From Streptomyces gilvus (GTDB lineage: Bacteria; Actinomycetota; Actinomycetes; Streptomycetales; Streptomycetaceae): a stretch of DNA of 64,000 bases. Under the pieces are notes generated by a model. The model did not search any database, had not been told where the DNA came from, and saw nothing but the letters and a program-made list of their open reading frames with translations. Location of the stretch: positions 1 to 64,000 of the forward strand of contig NZ_JAKWBE010000006.1 of the NCBI RefSeq assembly GCF_022513565.1, read 5' to 3'. Every line of letters begins with the position of its first letter. Positions within the stretch are counted from its first letter, which is position 1. The position numbers and the translations under genes are program-made. This document shows, piece by piece, positions 8,781-17,928 of this stretch.

Positions 8781-10172
8781 GTGGCTCTGCACAACGCTCA
8801 GGAAAGGGCCGTCGACCCGGCCGCCGACATCTTCACGTCACCCATCAGCGAGCAGCCCCTGACCAAGCGGTCCATGCCGGACCTGCCGGCCCTTCCGCAC
8901 GTCGTCTTCCAGCTGCTGCGCGGCGAACTGCTCCTCGACGGCAACGCGGCGCAGAACCTCGCGACCTTCTGCACCACCTGGACCGACGACGAGGTCCGGC
9001 GCCTGATGGACCTGTGTCTCGACAAGAACATCGTCGACAAGGACGAGTACCCGCAGACAGCGGAGATCGAGTCCCGGTGCGTCAACATCCTCGCCGACCT
9101 GTGGCACGCGCCCGGCGGCGGTGCGGGGACCGAGCCCGCCGTGGGGTGCTCCACCACCGGCTCCAGCGAGGCCGCCATGCTCTGCGGTCTCGCCCTGAAA
9201 TGGCGCTGGCGCGACCGCCGCCGGGCCGCCGGCCTGCCGGCCGACCGGCCGAACCTGGTGTGCGGGCCGGTGCAGGTGTGCTGGGAGAAGTTCGCCCGCT
9301 ACTTCGACGTGGAGCTGCGCCAGGTGCCGGTGGAGCCGGGCGCGACCGGCCTGCAGGCGCATCAGCTGCGCGAGTACGTCGACGAGAACACGATCGGCGT
9401 CGTGGCGATCCTCGGGGTGACCTACACCTGCACCTACGAACCCGTCGCGGAGATCGCGGCCGAACTCGACCGTATCCAGCGGGAGAAGGGCCTCGACGTT
9501 CCCCTGCACATCGACGCGGCGTCCGGCGGGTTCATCGCCCCCTTCCTCCACCCCGACCTGGAATGGGACTTCCGCCTGCCCCGGGTCGCCTCCATCAACG
9601 CCTCCGGGCACAAGTACGGCATGGCCCCGCTCGGCGTGGGCTGGGCGCTGTGGCGCGACAAGGCGGCCCTGCCCGGGGACCTGGTCTTCCACGTCGACTA
9701 CCTCGGCGGCGACATGCCCACGCTCGCCCTGAACTTCTCCCGCCCCGGCGGCCAGGTCGTCGCCCAGTACTACATGTTCCTGCGCCTGGGCCGCGAGGGG
9801 TACCGGCGCGTCTACCAGGCCTGCGCCGACACGGCGCAGCACCTCGCCCGCCAGGTCGCCGGCATGGGCCCCTTCACCCTGCTCTACGACGGCGCCGGAG
9901 CGCTCCCGGCCGTCTCCTGGACGCTGACCGACCCGGGCTCGGTGGGCTGGAGCCTGTACGACCTGTCCGACCAGCTCCGTATGCGCGGCTGGCAGGTCCC
10001 GTCGTACCCGCTGCCGCCCGACCGCCAGGAGACCGTCATCCAGCGTGTGCTCGTGCGGCACGGCGTCGACCGGGACGAGATCGAACTCCTCGCCGAGGAC
10101 ATGCGCCGGGCGATCGAGCGCCTCGACAAGGGGCATCCGCACGACTCCGCCCGCGTCGGCTTCCACCACTGA
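8781..10172 (+). CDS. gadB: Glutamate decarboxylase
   Basis: The 463-residue protein is a group II PLP-dependent decarboxylase. It has the N-terminal segment ending in the glutamate decarboxylase hallmark (GCSTTGSSEAAMLCGLALK), the aspartate that contacts the PLP ring (HIDAASGGF), and the Schiff-base lysine Lys278 in SGHKYG. It converts glutamate to GABA in the cytoplasm, consuming a proton. GTG at 8781 is preferred over an upstream in-frame GTG at 8772 because homology begins here and GAGAGG lies upstream. No GadC antiporter or GABA catabolic gene adjoins it, so a role in acid resistance versus GABA metabolism cannot be decided. Confidence 0.93.
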   Translation: MALHNAQERAVDPAADIFTSPISEQPLTKRSMPDLPALPHVVFQLLRGELLLDGNAAQNLATFCTTWTDDEVRRLMDLCLDKNIVDKDEYPQTAEIESRCVNILADLWHAPGGGAGTEPAVGCSTTGSSEAAMLCGLALKWRWRDRRRAAGLPADRPNLVCGPVQVCWEKFARYFDVELRQVPVEPGATGLQAHQLREYVDENTIGVVAILGVTYTCTYEPVAEIAAELDRIQREKGLDVPLHIDAASGGFIAPFLHPDLEWDFRLPRVASINASGHKYGMAPLGVGWALWRDKAALPGDLVFHVDYLGGDMPTLALNFSRPGGQVVAQYYMFLRLGREGYRRVYQACADTAQHLARQVAGMGPFTLLYDGAGALPAVSWTLTDPGSVGWSLYDLSDQLRMRGWQVPSYPLPPDRQETVIQRVLVRHGVDRDEIELLAEDMRRAIERLDKGHPHDSARVGFHH

Positions 10173-10239
10173 CCGCTGCCGCCGGAAGCACGGACCAGCA
10201 CAGAGCAGCACGAAGCAGCAGCACGAAGCAGGGAGCAGC

Positions 10240-10270
10240 ACGGACCCCGGGCCGGTGGCCCGGGGTCCGT
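10240..10270 (+). terminator. GC-rich hairpin after gadB
   Basis: A perfect 14-bp stem (ACGGACCCCGGGCC at 10240-10253, complement at 10257-10270) has a 3-nt loop. It follows a short stretch of AGCAGCACGA repeats (10195-10240). Confidence 0.8.
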
Positions 10271-10463
10271 GACGTTTCCTCGTCTCGTCCGACCCGTTAT
10301 TGCACAGCTGTGACGGCGGACGCACAGCTCCGTGATGCCCCGGAGGAAGACTTCTCCCATCGCGCAGAGCGGCAAGCCGAGCGGGCCGGTCCGGGCCCCG
10401 GGGGCGGCAGGCGGTTCCCGCGAGTCCGTCGCCGCAGCGTCGTTCACATTCCTGGGGGAACCG

Positions 10464-11441
10464 ATGTCCGCTCGCAACCGCCGCAGCTCCACAGCCCTCG
10501 TCACCGCCGGTGTCGCCGCACTGCTCGCCCTGAGCGGCGCGGCCGCCACCGCGATGGCCCTCCCGTCCTCCGGCCGTGAGGCCAGGGGCAGCGCCGCGAT
10601 GGTCGCCGCGGCCGCGTCCACCCACACCCTCAGCGTGCCCAGGGGGCTCACCCTCAGCGACGGCACCCGGCACGTCGTGGTCGGCGGCAGGTCGATCGAC
10701 TTCGGCACCGTCGTCCGTGACCTGGCCTGGAACCCCGGCGGCACCAAGGCCGCCTTCATCGACGGGCACGGCAACCTGGACGTCTCCGACCCCGACGGCA
10801 GCCACCGGGTGACCGTCGCCGCCAACCCGGGCGGACAGACCTGGTCCCACCCCACCTGGCAGGTCGCCGCGGCCGACCGGACGAACGGCATCCCCGCGAA
10901 GAACAACATCATCTTCTCCGCGAAGATCCACGGCAGCACCGTGCTCGAGCGGGTCAAGGCCACCAGTGACCACGGCAAGCCGGCGAAGCTCGGTCTGAAC
11001 GGCGAACCGGGCGAGGGCGGCGTCCCGCAGACGAACAACACCTGGCCCAACGCCGGCGGGTCGTACGGCACGTCCGTCTACGAGAACACCCGCACCGGCG
11101 AGGTCTACATCCGGGACGACTACCTGCGTCAGCAGGGCGGTGCGCTGGCCAGGGGCTCCGAGCCCGCGCTCTCCCCCGGCGAGGAGGAGGTCGTCTTCGT
11201 GCGCTCCGTCGGCGGGCACGACCACCTCTTCGTCGACGACCTGAGCGCCGGCACCAACGCCGCCAAGGACATCACCCCGCACGCCACCACCGACTACACC
11301 GAGCCCGCCTGGTCGCCCAACGGCAGGACCATCGCCTTCCGCACCCCCACCGGCACGTACACGGTCACGAAGACCGCCCACGGCTGGGGCAAGCCGGTCA
11401 AGGCCACCACGCACACCGGGCTGCCGGCCTACCGCGGCTGA
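10464..11441 (+). CDS. Secreted TolB/PD40-type beta-propeller protein
   Basis: The ATG at 10464 follows GGGGGAA by 4 nt and starts a Sec signal peptide (ALVTAGVAALLALSGAAATAMA). The 325-residue product contains PD40-like blades: VRDLAWNPGGTKAAFID, EPALSPGEEEVVFVRS and EPAWSPNGRTIAFRTP. That pattern is typical of TolB-like propellers, which bind proteins or ligands and have no enzymatic motif here. It is exported and not part of an operon. Its last 13 nt overlap the convergent gene at 11429. Confidence 0.8.
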   Translation: MSARNRRSSTALVTAGVAALLALSGAAATAMALPSSGREARGSAAMVAAAASTHTLSVPRGLTLSDGTRHVVVGGRSIDFGTVVRDLAWNPGGTKAAFIDGHGNLDVSDPDGSHRVTVAANPGGQTWSHPTWQVAAADRTNGIPAKNNIIFSAKIHGSTVLERVKATSDHGKPAKLGLNGEPGEGGVPQTNNTWPNAGGSYGTSVYENTRTGEVYIRDDYLRQQGGALARGSEPALSPGEEEVVFVRSVGGHDHLFVDDLSAGTNAAKDITPHATTDYTEPAWSPNGRTIAFRTPTGTYTVTKTAHGWGKPVKATTHTGLPAYRG

Positions 11442-12037
11442 CCGCCGCCCAACGGGCCTCCCGTGCGCGCGAGTTCGGCCCGCAGCTCCTCCAGGTGCTG
11501 GTCGGCCGTGTCATGCGGCAGGTACTCGACCACGTCGAGGAAGCGGAACAGGACCCGGGACGGGGTGACGGCGAACTCGTAGTCGGCGAACCCCACCACG
11601 GCACCCAGCTCACCACGCACGGCGCCCCGGACGACATGCTCGGTCATGTCGTCCGGGGTCTGTGCGCTCAGCCCCCGCCGGGCGTTGGGGCGGGCCAGGT
11701 ACGGGCACACCATCGAGGCGTAGAGCATGCACGCACGGTGCCCCGGGGCCTCCAGCGTCGCCGCCATGTTGCGGTACGGCCGCCCCGCCGCGAGCGCCTC
11801 ACGGATCGCGGAGCTCTCGGCGGCGCCGACGACCCGCCACACCGGGCCCCTGGGCATCAGCGTGTCGCACACCGAGCACAGACGCCGCCGTGCGCACTCG
11901 GCGCTGCGGTCGTAGTCGGTGAGTGCGAACCGGGGCTCGTCGCCCTCCCACGGGGTGATGGCGGGGACCGGGTAGCCACGGCTGTCACGAGGCCTGGCCT
12001 CGACGCTCGCCGGCATGGGAACGGAGTCGAATCGCAC
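11429..12037 (-). CDS. Hypothetical protein with a CxxC motif
   Basis: This 202-residue protein has an N-terminal Cys cluster (CARRRLCSVCDTLMP) that could bind zinc, a second Cys pair (HRACMLYASMVCPY), and a C-terminal part with hydrophobic strands (FADYEFAVTPSRVLFRFLDVV). It has no signal or membrane segment. The start is uncertain: GTG at 12037 or ATG at 12016. The 3' end overlaps the convergent propeller gene by 13 nt. The family is not recognised. Confidence 0.65.
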   Translation of the reverse strand: MRFDSVPMPASVEARPRDSRGYPVPAITPWEGDEPRFALTDYDRSAECARRRLCSVCDTLMPRGPVWRVVGAAESSAIREALAAGRPYRNMAATLEAPGHRACMLYASMVCPYLARPNARRGLSAQTPDDMTEHVVRGAVRGELGAVVGFADYEFAVTPSRVLFRFLDVVEYLPHDTADQHLEELRAELARTGGPLGGGQPR

Positions 12038-12544
12038 ACCTCATGTTCAACCACCCACCCGCCCCACCGCGACGGATACCGCACAACAGGCCTGCAACCG
12101 CGCGCACGCCCCCGGGGTCCCGGCCGGGTCCCCCGCGGCAGAGACGTCCGGAAGCGACCAGGGAGAGCGCGTCCTCCCGGGCGTCATGGCCTGCCCGTGT
12201 GGAATGGGCCGCCCCGACGGCGTCTGCCCGGGGAAGTGCTGGTCCGGCCAGTGCGTCGAGACGGGGATCCTCACCCGCCTCCGCCCCGACCACACGGCTG
12301 GGCGAGCGTCGGCCCGCCCCCGTTCACCGGGCCGGATTCCTGGTCCCCGAGGCCGCGGCGCCCCCGCGACCCCGCGGTGGGCCACTCGAACCGTGGACCA
12401 GGCCGGTGCTCCCCGCGCCGAGGGCTTCCCCGGGGTGCGCGCGCCCTGGTCCGGAGCGGCCGCGGCGCCGAGCGGGGCGGCTTCGTCAGCGCCTGCCGCC
12501 GCCCCGGCCGCTCCGGACACGAGTGGCCCCGTGGGGCGGGCGGC
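12038..12544. other. About 500 nt without an assignable gene
   Basis: Several overlapping frames are open on both strands, as expected for very GC-rich DNA, and none shows family features. The plus frame from an ATG at about 12187 starts with a cysteine-rich segment (MACPCGMGRPDGVCPGKC) but continues as Pro/Arg-rich sequence. I do not call a gene here. Confidence 0.4.
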
Positions 12545-12919
12545 TCAGCGGTCCGTGTAGGTGAGGTCGCCGACCGTCCATGCGCTGACGTCCTTGATCG
12601 CCACGCGGTACATGCCTCCCGTCTCCGGGATCCCGAGGCTGCCCTGCAGGATCCGGGCGAGATGGAAGTGCAGATGGGTGGGCGCCTCGCCGCGTGCGGG
12701 GCCCTTCGCTCGCGGTGAGCCGGCGAAGACGTCCGAGAAGGGGCCGAGACGGTCCGAGTTCTTCAGGACCTCCGCCACCCGCTCGCGCCACACGGCCTCG
12801 GGTGCCAGCCGGCCGGTGATGACGGCACCGCCGACGACGACGGTGAGCGCCATCTGATTGCTCCGCTCGGACTCCACCGCGGCGGAGATGGCGACGAGCA
12901 GCTCATCAGGGTTCGACAT
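12545..12919 (-). CDS. Small protein, possibly GvpU-like
   Basis: The 124-residue protein begins MSNPDELLVAISAAVE, followed by a strand pair (MALTVVVGGAVITGRLAP) and a His-containing strand (THLHFHLARILQGSLG). The layout recalls gas-vesicle accessory GvpU proteins, but no other gvp gene is present, so this is a weak suggestion. No Shine-Dalgarno precedes the ATG; TAAACT (12926-12931) lies 6 nt upstream and would fit a leaderless transcript. Confidence 0.65.
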   Translation of the reverse strand: MSNPDELLVAISAAVESERSNQMALTVVVGGAVITGRLAPEAVWRERVAEVLKNSDRLGPFSDVFAGSPRAKGPARGEAPTHLHFHLARILQGSLGIPETGGMYRVAIKDVSAWTVGDLTYTDR

Positions 12920-13094
12920 GGCAGGAGTTTATTCCGGACGGGACGCACGCCGGGCCGAACGAGTTGTCCGTGAACCTCCCCGGAATTGTCCGTGATCCGT
13001 AACGGACGCATCCGCCGGTCCTCCCCGCTCGTCCTGCCAGGTGGTCGAGGGGCGGCCGAAGGCCGGCGAGGAACTGAGCGGAAGCGGGGCGGAC

Positions 13095-13868
13095 ATGGCA
13101 CGGCACGTCGGTGGGCGGGGCTGGTACGGCAAGGTGATCGGCGCGGCGCTCGGGGTGACGCTGCTGGCTGCCGGGGCCTCGGTGTGGACCGCGCAGGCCG
13201 GTGCCGTGAACGGGTCGTCGCCGCGCACGAACGCGTCGGCCAAGCGGAACCCCGAGGTCAGGCCGGTCGCCGTGACCATCGTCCACGCCTCCGACAAGGG
13301 CCCCCGCGGCGTCAACATCACCATCGACGACGGCCCCGACCCGGTGTGGACGCCGCAGGTGCTCGACGTGCTCCGGCCGTACGGGGTGAAGGCCACGTTC
13401 TGCATGGTGGGGACGCAGGCGCAGGCCCACCCCGACCTCGTGAGGAAGGTGGTCGCGGCCGGACACCGGCTGTGCGACCACTCGGTCTCGCACGACACCA
13501 CGATGGACAAGAAGCCCGAGGCCTACCAGTCGAAGGAGATTCTCGACGCCGAACGCATGATCACCGAGGCGTCCGGGGGCGTACGGCCGATGTACTACCG
13601 GGCGCCCGGCGGGGCGTTCACCCCCTACAGCCGCAAGCTGGCCGCTTCCAAGGGCATGCGGCCCCTGGGCTGGAACGTGGACTCCAAGGACTTCGAGCGG
13701 CCGGGCGCGGACGCCATCGTCGCCACCGTCCAGCGGGAGGTGCCGAACGGTCCGACGCTCCTGTTCCACGACGCGGGCGGCGACCGCTCCCAGACCGTCG
13801 AGGCGCTGCGCCGGATCCTCCCCTGGCTCAAGGAGCAGGGCTACTCCTTCGGCTTCCCGGTGCACTGA
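13095..13868 (+). CDS. Secreted polysaccharide deacetylase
   Basis: The product (257 residues) is a carbohydrate esterase 4 (NodB) protein. It has an N-terminal membrane or signal segment (VIGAALGVTLLAAGASVWTA), the metal-binding TIDDGPDP motif, the HSVSH motif, RAPGG, and a late FHDAGG segment. It removes acetyl groups from N-acetylated polymers such as peptidoglycan or chitin outside the cell. The ATG at 13095 is chosen because it puts the basic n-region directly before the hydrophobic core; a GTG at 13041 is in frame. Motif 1 has I in place of the usual F, which is tolerated in the family. Confidence 0.88.
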   Translation: MARHVGGRGWYGKVIGAALGVTLLAAGASVWTAQAGAVNGSSPRTNASAKRNPEVRPVAVTIVHASDKGPRGVNITIDDGPDPVWTPQVLDVLRPYGVKATFCMVGTQAQAHPDLVRKVVAAGHRLCDHSVSHDTTMDKKPEAYQSKEILDAERMITEASGGVRPMYYRAPGGAFTPYSRKLAASKGMRPLGWNVDSKDFERPGADAIVATVQREVPNGPTLLFHDAGGDRSQTVEALRRILPWLKEQGYSFGFPVH

Positions 13869-13869
13869 G

Positions 13870-13891
13870 CCCGGGGACACATAGCCCCGGG
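13870..13891 (+). terminator. Short GC hairpin
   Basis: CCCGGGG (13870-13876) pairs with CCCCGGG (13885-13891) around an 8-nt loop, directly after the deacetylase stop. Confidence 0.5.
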
Positions 13892-13973
13892 ACACAGAGC
13901 GCCGGCCGCCGGTCTGCATGAGCCCAAACGTTTGGGTTGTTGTTTCCCTACCGTGCGGGAAGCCGGGCCGGGG

Positions 13974-14720
13974 TCACCAGCCGAGGGCGTCGTCCATCGA
14001 CTGCTGCCAGTAGCTGACCTGGAGCGAGTCGTCGATGTAGACGCCCTTCGCGGGCAGCGCCGGGTGGGCGGCGGCGCCGACGCTCCCGGACAGGGAGCGG
14101 CCGAAGAAGTGGACGGCGAGGGACTTCACCGTGCGGCCGTCGGCGCCGCTGCCGTCGGTGGCGGACAGGCTCACCGACGCGTAACCGGACTCGCCGGGCT
14201 GGAGGGTGACGACCGCCTGCGGCTTCGACGCCTCGATGACCGGGGGCACCGCCTGGGCGTCGGTGAACTGGACGGCCGGGTAGCCGTAGAGGTAGCAGGT
14301 CCTGCTGCCGGTGTTGGTCACGGTGAGCAGCATGTGGTTCACGGGCCGGGTCAACGGGGCCGCGACCGTACGGGTGTTGGATCCCTCACAGGTGACCGGC
14401 TTGCTGGAGGTGGCGGGGGCCTTCGGGGCGGGGGTGCGCCCGGTCCGCTTCGAACCGGCGGCGCTCGAAGTGGAACCGGTCGAGCGGGAGACGTTCTTGG
14501 CGACCGTCGAGGTCGTCGCGCTCGCCGAAGCCGTGGGGTGCGGGGACGCGACGGAGCCGGCCGGAACCACGTCCGACGAGGAGTTCGTGGCGGCGCTCGT
14601 CCCGGCGCCCTCGTTCTTGGCGCCCGTCCCGTCACCGCACGCGGTCAGGGAGAGCGCGGCGAGAACGGCGGTCGCGGCGACGCCGGCGAGACGGGTGCGG
14701 GAGGTGCGGAGCTTGAACAT
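13974..14720 (-). CDS. DUF4232 lipoprotein, copy 2
   Basis: This 248-residue protein is a paralogue of the one at 6704-7480: the same signal and lipobox (VLAALSLTAC), a shorter Ser/Thr-rich linker, and the same DUF4232 domain (VTCEGSNTRTVAAPL, CYLYGYPAVQF, ending SMDDALGW). AAGGG stands upstream of the ATG. It is divergent from the XRE gene at 14907, whereas copy 1 has no such neighbour, so the HTH protein may control this copy. Biochemical function is unknown. Confidence 0.87.
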   Translation of the reverse strand: MFKLRTSRTRLAGVAATAVLAALSLTACGDGTGAKNEGAGTSAATNSSSDVVPAGSVASPHPTASASATTSTVAKNVSRSTGSTSSAAGSKRTGRTPAPKAPATSSKPVTCEGSNTRTVAAPLTRPVNHMLLTVTNTGSRTCYLYGYPAVQFTDAQAVPPVIEASKPQAVVTLQPGESGYASVSLSATDGSGADGRTVKSLAVHFFGRSLSGSVGAAAHPALPAKGVYIDDSLQVSYWQQSMDDALGW

Positions 14721-14738
14721 GCGTCTGAGCCCTTCGTT

Positions 14739-14834
14739 GTTCGGGTGGCGGTGGTGATTGGATGACCGAAGCTTGTGCGGCGATCCGTCCCAACCGCCAC
14801 GCCCAGCGGGCAGTTGGGGATGCCGGAACGCCGG
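14739..14834. repeat. Duplicated upstream block, copy 2
   Basis: This block is the counterpart of 7501-7596. Beyond it, toward the XRE gene, GGAAC occurs five times within about 80 nt (from 14825 to 14905), often as TGGAACGC. Confidence 0.8.
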
Positions 14835-14906
14835 AACGGGCGCCGACCTGGGCGAACGCAGGGGCCCTGGAACGCGCGACTGGAACGCGGGGGTTGAGGG
14901 GAACGA

Positions 14907-16283
14907 GTGTCGGGAGCAACGGAGGCCGAGCGGACCGAGGAGTTCGCGCGGCTGCTACGGGAGTTGAAGGACCGCTCGGGGCTGAGTTACGGGGTGCTCG
15001 CCAAGCGGCTCCACATGAGTACGTCGACACTGCACCGCTACTGCAACGGCACTGCGGTGCCGGTCGAGTACGCGCCGGTGGAGCGCCTCGCCAGGGTCTG
15101 CCGGGCGACTCCGCAGGAGCTGGTGGAGCTGCACCGCCGCTGGATCCTGGCGGACGCGGCGCGGGGGCGCAGGACCGAGGCGGCGGACGCGGGGACGGCG
15201 GCCGAGGCGGGGACGGGGGCCCAGGCGGCAGCGGCGGGCTCGGATCAGGGCCCGGTGACCGGTTCCCATCCGGGAGTGGGCTCCGACAGCACCGCCGACG
15301 CGGACCCGCACGGGCAGGACGATGCCGACGACGAGCCGGTCGTCGTGGACGTCCCCGGCGGATCCGCGCCGCCGCGTCGGCTGGGGCAGGGCCGCCGTAC
15401 CGCGCTGATCGCCTCCGTCGCCGCGGCGGCCGTCGTGGGAGCCGTGGTGTTCGCCGTGCAGCCGTTCAACGGGGACGACACGGCTGCCCGGCGGCCGGCC
15501 GGGGTGACTGAGCGGGCCGACGACACGGCGGACGCCTGGAAGCCCTCCCCCACCCCGTCGCCGAGCGGAGCGAGCGCGTCGGCCTCCGTCTCCCCTTCCG
15601 TGTCCGCGAGTTCGGGGTCCGGGAAGCCGAAGAGCGGCGGTGCACAGGGCGCCGAGAAGCCCGCCGCCGACGCCACCGGCAGCGCCGTACCGCTCACCGT
15701 CGGCACCCGGCCCTACGTCTACGACAGTCCATGCAGCCAGCACTTCCTGGTCGACAGCGAACCCGCGCAGGTCGGTCCGCCGGCCAGTGAGCAGGACGCG
15801 CCGCGCTGGGCCGCCGCGTACGGGGCGGTCTCCTCGGGCGAGCAGGAGATCGCCCTCACCGTCCAGGGCACCGGCGCCGAGACGGTCGTACTGGAGGCGA
15901 TGCACGTCCGCGTCCTGAGCAAGGGCACGCCGCTCGCCTGGAACGACTACTCGATGGGCGTCGGCTGCGGCGGTGGCGTGGAGACCAAGTCCTTCGACAT
16001 CGCCCTCGACAGCGGCAGCCCCACGGTCACCGTCAAGGGCGGCCAGCGCGACTTCCCGTACAAGGTCAGCGAGTCCGACCCGGAGGTCTTCTACGTCGTC
16101 GCCCACACCACGGCGTACGACGTCCGCTGGGACCTCACCCTGGACTGGTCCAGCGGCAGCCGCCGCGGCACCGTCCACATCGACAACTCGGGAACGCCGT
16201 TCCGTACCAGCGCGGACGCGAACCGGCCGGGCTACGACTACCCGCTGGGCGGCAGTGAGTGGATCAAGCGGGAGGACGGCTGA
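14907..16283 (+). CDS. XRE-domain membrane protein with extracellular sensor-like domain
   Basis: The 458-residue protein has an N-terminal helix-turn-helix (ELKDRSGLSYGVLAKRLHMS), an Ala/Asp-rich linker, one transmembrane helix near residues 165-185 (LIASVAAAAVVGAVVFAV), a Ser/Pro linker, and a C-terminal extracellular domain with paired cysteines (CSQHFLVD, GVGCGGGVET). This layout is common in Streptomyces and suggests a membrane-tethered regulator or scaffold whose outer domain senses something; no ligand is known. GTG at 14907 is used. It is divergent from a DUF4232 lipoprotein, and the outer domains of both could interact; that is inference. Confidence 0.8.
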   Translation: MSGATEAERTEEFARLLRELKDRSGLSYGVLAKRLHMSTSTLHRYCNGTAVPVEYAPVERLARVCRATPQELVELHRRWILADAARGRRTEAADAGTAAEAGTGAQAAAAGSDQGPVTGSHPGVGSDSTADADPHGQDDADDEPVVVDVPGGSAPPRRLGQGRRTALIASVAAAAVVGAVVFAVQPFNGDDTAARRPAGVTERADDTADAWKPSPTPSPSGASASASVSPSVSASSGSGKPKSGGAQGAEKPAADATGSAVPLTVGTRPYVYDSPCSQHFLVDSEPAQVGPPASEQDAPRWAAAYGAVSSGEQEIALTVQGTGAETVVLEAMHVRVLSKGTPLAWNDYSMGVGCGGGVETKSFDIALDSGSPTVTVKGGQRDFPYKVSESDPEVFYVVAHTTAYDVRWDLTLDWSSGSRRGTVHIDNSGTPFRTSADANRPGYDYPLGGSEWIKREDG

Positions 16284-16449
16284 CGCGGAGTCAAGGGAGC
16301 GCCACCCGGCGGTCCGTCATGGGTAAAGGGTTCTACATCGTCCGTTCAACGGCCTTGATATGTGCATGACCCGTTCGATGGGATGCGCGGAGACCTCGTC
16401 GCGGCCATTGTCGCGATCACTCGTGAGACTCCGAACCACAGGGGGATCC

Positions 16450-17802
16450 ATGCACATAGCCCGTACCGGGCTGGGCCTCGCGGCCGCCACGTCGGCCGCC
16501 GCCCTCGCGGTCACCGCGCTGGGGACCGCCGCGCCCGCCGCCGTACCGCACACCCTGGCGGTACCGGCCGTCGCCGGGCACACCCTGGTGCACGGTGTGA
16601 GCAGCCCGCTCAGCAGTGAGCAGTGCCAGGCCAAGTGGCACATCAACTGCTACAACCCGCTGCAGTACCGCACCGCGTACGACCTCAACGCCCTCTACAA
16701 GAAGGGCGTCACGGGCAAGGGACGCACCATCGTCATCGTCGACTCCTACGGCTCGCCGACCGTGCAGCACGATCTCGACGTCTACAGCAGGCAGTTCGGG
16801 CTGCCCAGCACCAAGGTGCAGGTGGTCAAGTGGGGGCACGTCCCCGCCTTCGACCCCAAGAACTCCGACATGACCGGCTGGGCCGGCGAGAGCACGCTCG
16901 ACGTCGAGATGGCGCACGCGGTGGCGCCCGCGGCCAGGATCGTGCTGGTGGAGACGGCCGTGTCCGAGACCGAGGGCACCACCGGTCTGCCGGAGATGAT
17001 GGACGCCGAGAAGCACCTGATCGACCACGGCGTCGGCGATGTCATCAGCCAGAGCTTCGGTGCCACGGAGAACACCTTCCCCGGCTTCGACAAGGGCGAC
17101 TTCTCCAGCATCAAGAAGCTGCGGTACGCCTTCAAGGACGCCGACAAGAAGCATGTGACGGTGCTGGCCGCCTCCGGTGACGGCGGCGCGACCGACCTCC
17201 AGCTGGACGGCAAGACGTACTACAAGAAGCGGGTCAACTCCTGGCCCTCCTCGGACCCGCTGGTCACCTCGATCGGCGGCACCCAGCTGCACCTGAACGA
17301 CAAGGGTCAGCGCGTCAAGCCGGACAGCGTCTACAACGACTACGGCTCCGGCGGTGGCGGCCAGTCCCACGTGTTCACCCGCCCGTCCTTCCAGAACGGT
17401 GTGAAGAAGGTCGTCGGCGCCCGCCGCGGCACCCCGGACGTCTCGATGGCCGCCGCGGTCAACGGCGGCGCCTGGATCTACTCCAGCTACGACCCGACCG
17501 CCGTCGGCTGGGACGTCACCGGCGGCACCAGCGAGGCCACCCCGCTCTTCGCGGGCATCGTCGCCCTCGCCGACCAGGCGGCCGGCCACCGGGTGGGCAA
17601 CATCCAGCAGGCCCTGTACGGCCTCTACGCCCATCACGCCAAGAGCAACGGCGTCGTCGACGTCAACGACGGCACGGACAACAGCTACGAGGGCGTGACC
17701 GGCTACAAGGCGGTCAACGGCTACGACCTCGCCACCGGCGTCGGCACGGTGGACGCCCTGCGCTTCGTCCCGGCCCTCGCGAAGGCGAGCCGCCACGGCT
17801 GA
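16450..17802 (+). CDS. Secreted S53-family (sedolisin) serine carboxyl protease
   Basis: The ATG at 16450 follows AGGGGGATCC and begins a Sec signal (GLGLAAATSAAALAVTALG). The 450-residue product has the sedolisin triad: Glu147 and Asp151 in GESTLDVE, and Ser361 in GGTSEAT, with the oxyanion Asp244 in ASGDGG. There is a short N-terminal pro-like segment only (about 40 residues after the signal), less than in typical kumamolisins. The C terminus contains NDGTDN...YKAVNGYDLATGVGT, matching the calcium-binding end of the family. It would act as an extracellular endopeptidase, usually acid-active. Confidence 0.9.
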   Translation: MHIARTGLGLAAATSAAALAVTALGTAAPAAVPHTLAVPAVAGHTLVHGVSSPLSSEQCQAKWHINCYNPLQYRTAYDLNALYKKGVTGKGRTIVIVDSYGSPTVQHDLDVYSRQFGLPSTKVQVVKWGHVPAFDPKNSDMTGWAGESTLDVEMAHAVAPAARIVLVETAVSETEGTTGLPEMMDAEKHLIDHGVGDVISQSFGATENTFPGFDKGDFSSIKKLRYAFKDADKKHVTVLAASGDGGATDLQLDGKTYYKKRVNSWPSSDPLVTSIGGTQLHLNDKGQRVKPDSVYNDYGSGGGGQSHVFTRPSFQNGVKKVVGARRGTPDVSMAAAVNGGAWIYSSYDPTAVGWDVTGGTSEATPLFAGIVALADQAAGHRVGNIQQALYGLYAHHAKSNGVVDVNDGTDNSYEGVTGYKAVNGYDLATGVGTVDALRFVPALAKASRHG

Positions 17803-17820
17803 CGCGCGTCACCGCACGAG

Positions 17821-17850
17821 GACGGCCCGGGTCATCGCACCCGGGCCGTC
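17821..17850 (+). terminator. Perfect 11-bp hairpin after the S53 gene
   Basis: GACGGCCCGGG (17821-17831) pairs with 17840-17850 around an 8-nt loop, 19 nt after the stop. Confidence 0.8.
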
Positions 17851-17882
17851 CGGCGTTCCGGCACCCGGTCGGGGCGAAGGGA

Positions 17883-17915
17883 GACCCGGCGACGGAGCCT
17901 CCTCGTCGCCGGGTC
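17883..17915 (-). terminator. 12-bp hairpin after the SPW gene
   Basis: GACCCGGCGACG (17883-17894) pairs exactly with 17904-17915. It lies just beyond the stop of the convergent gene at 17929, so the convergent units have one hairpin each. Confidence 0.75.
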
Positions 17916-17928
17916 GTGCGGAGGGATG

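Noticed and set aside
12015..12564. Plus-strand frames of 173 and 181 residues
   Set aside because: No ribosome-binding site, no family features, and both overlap each other and the antisense gene at 12545.
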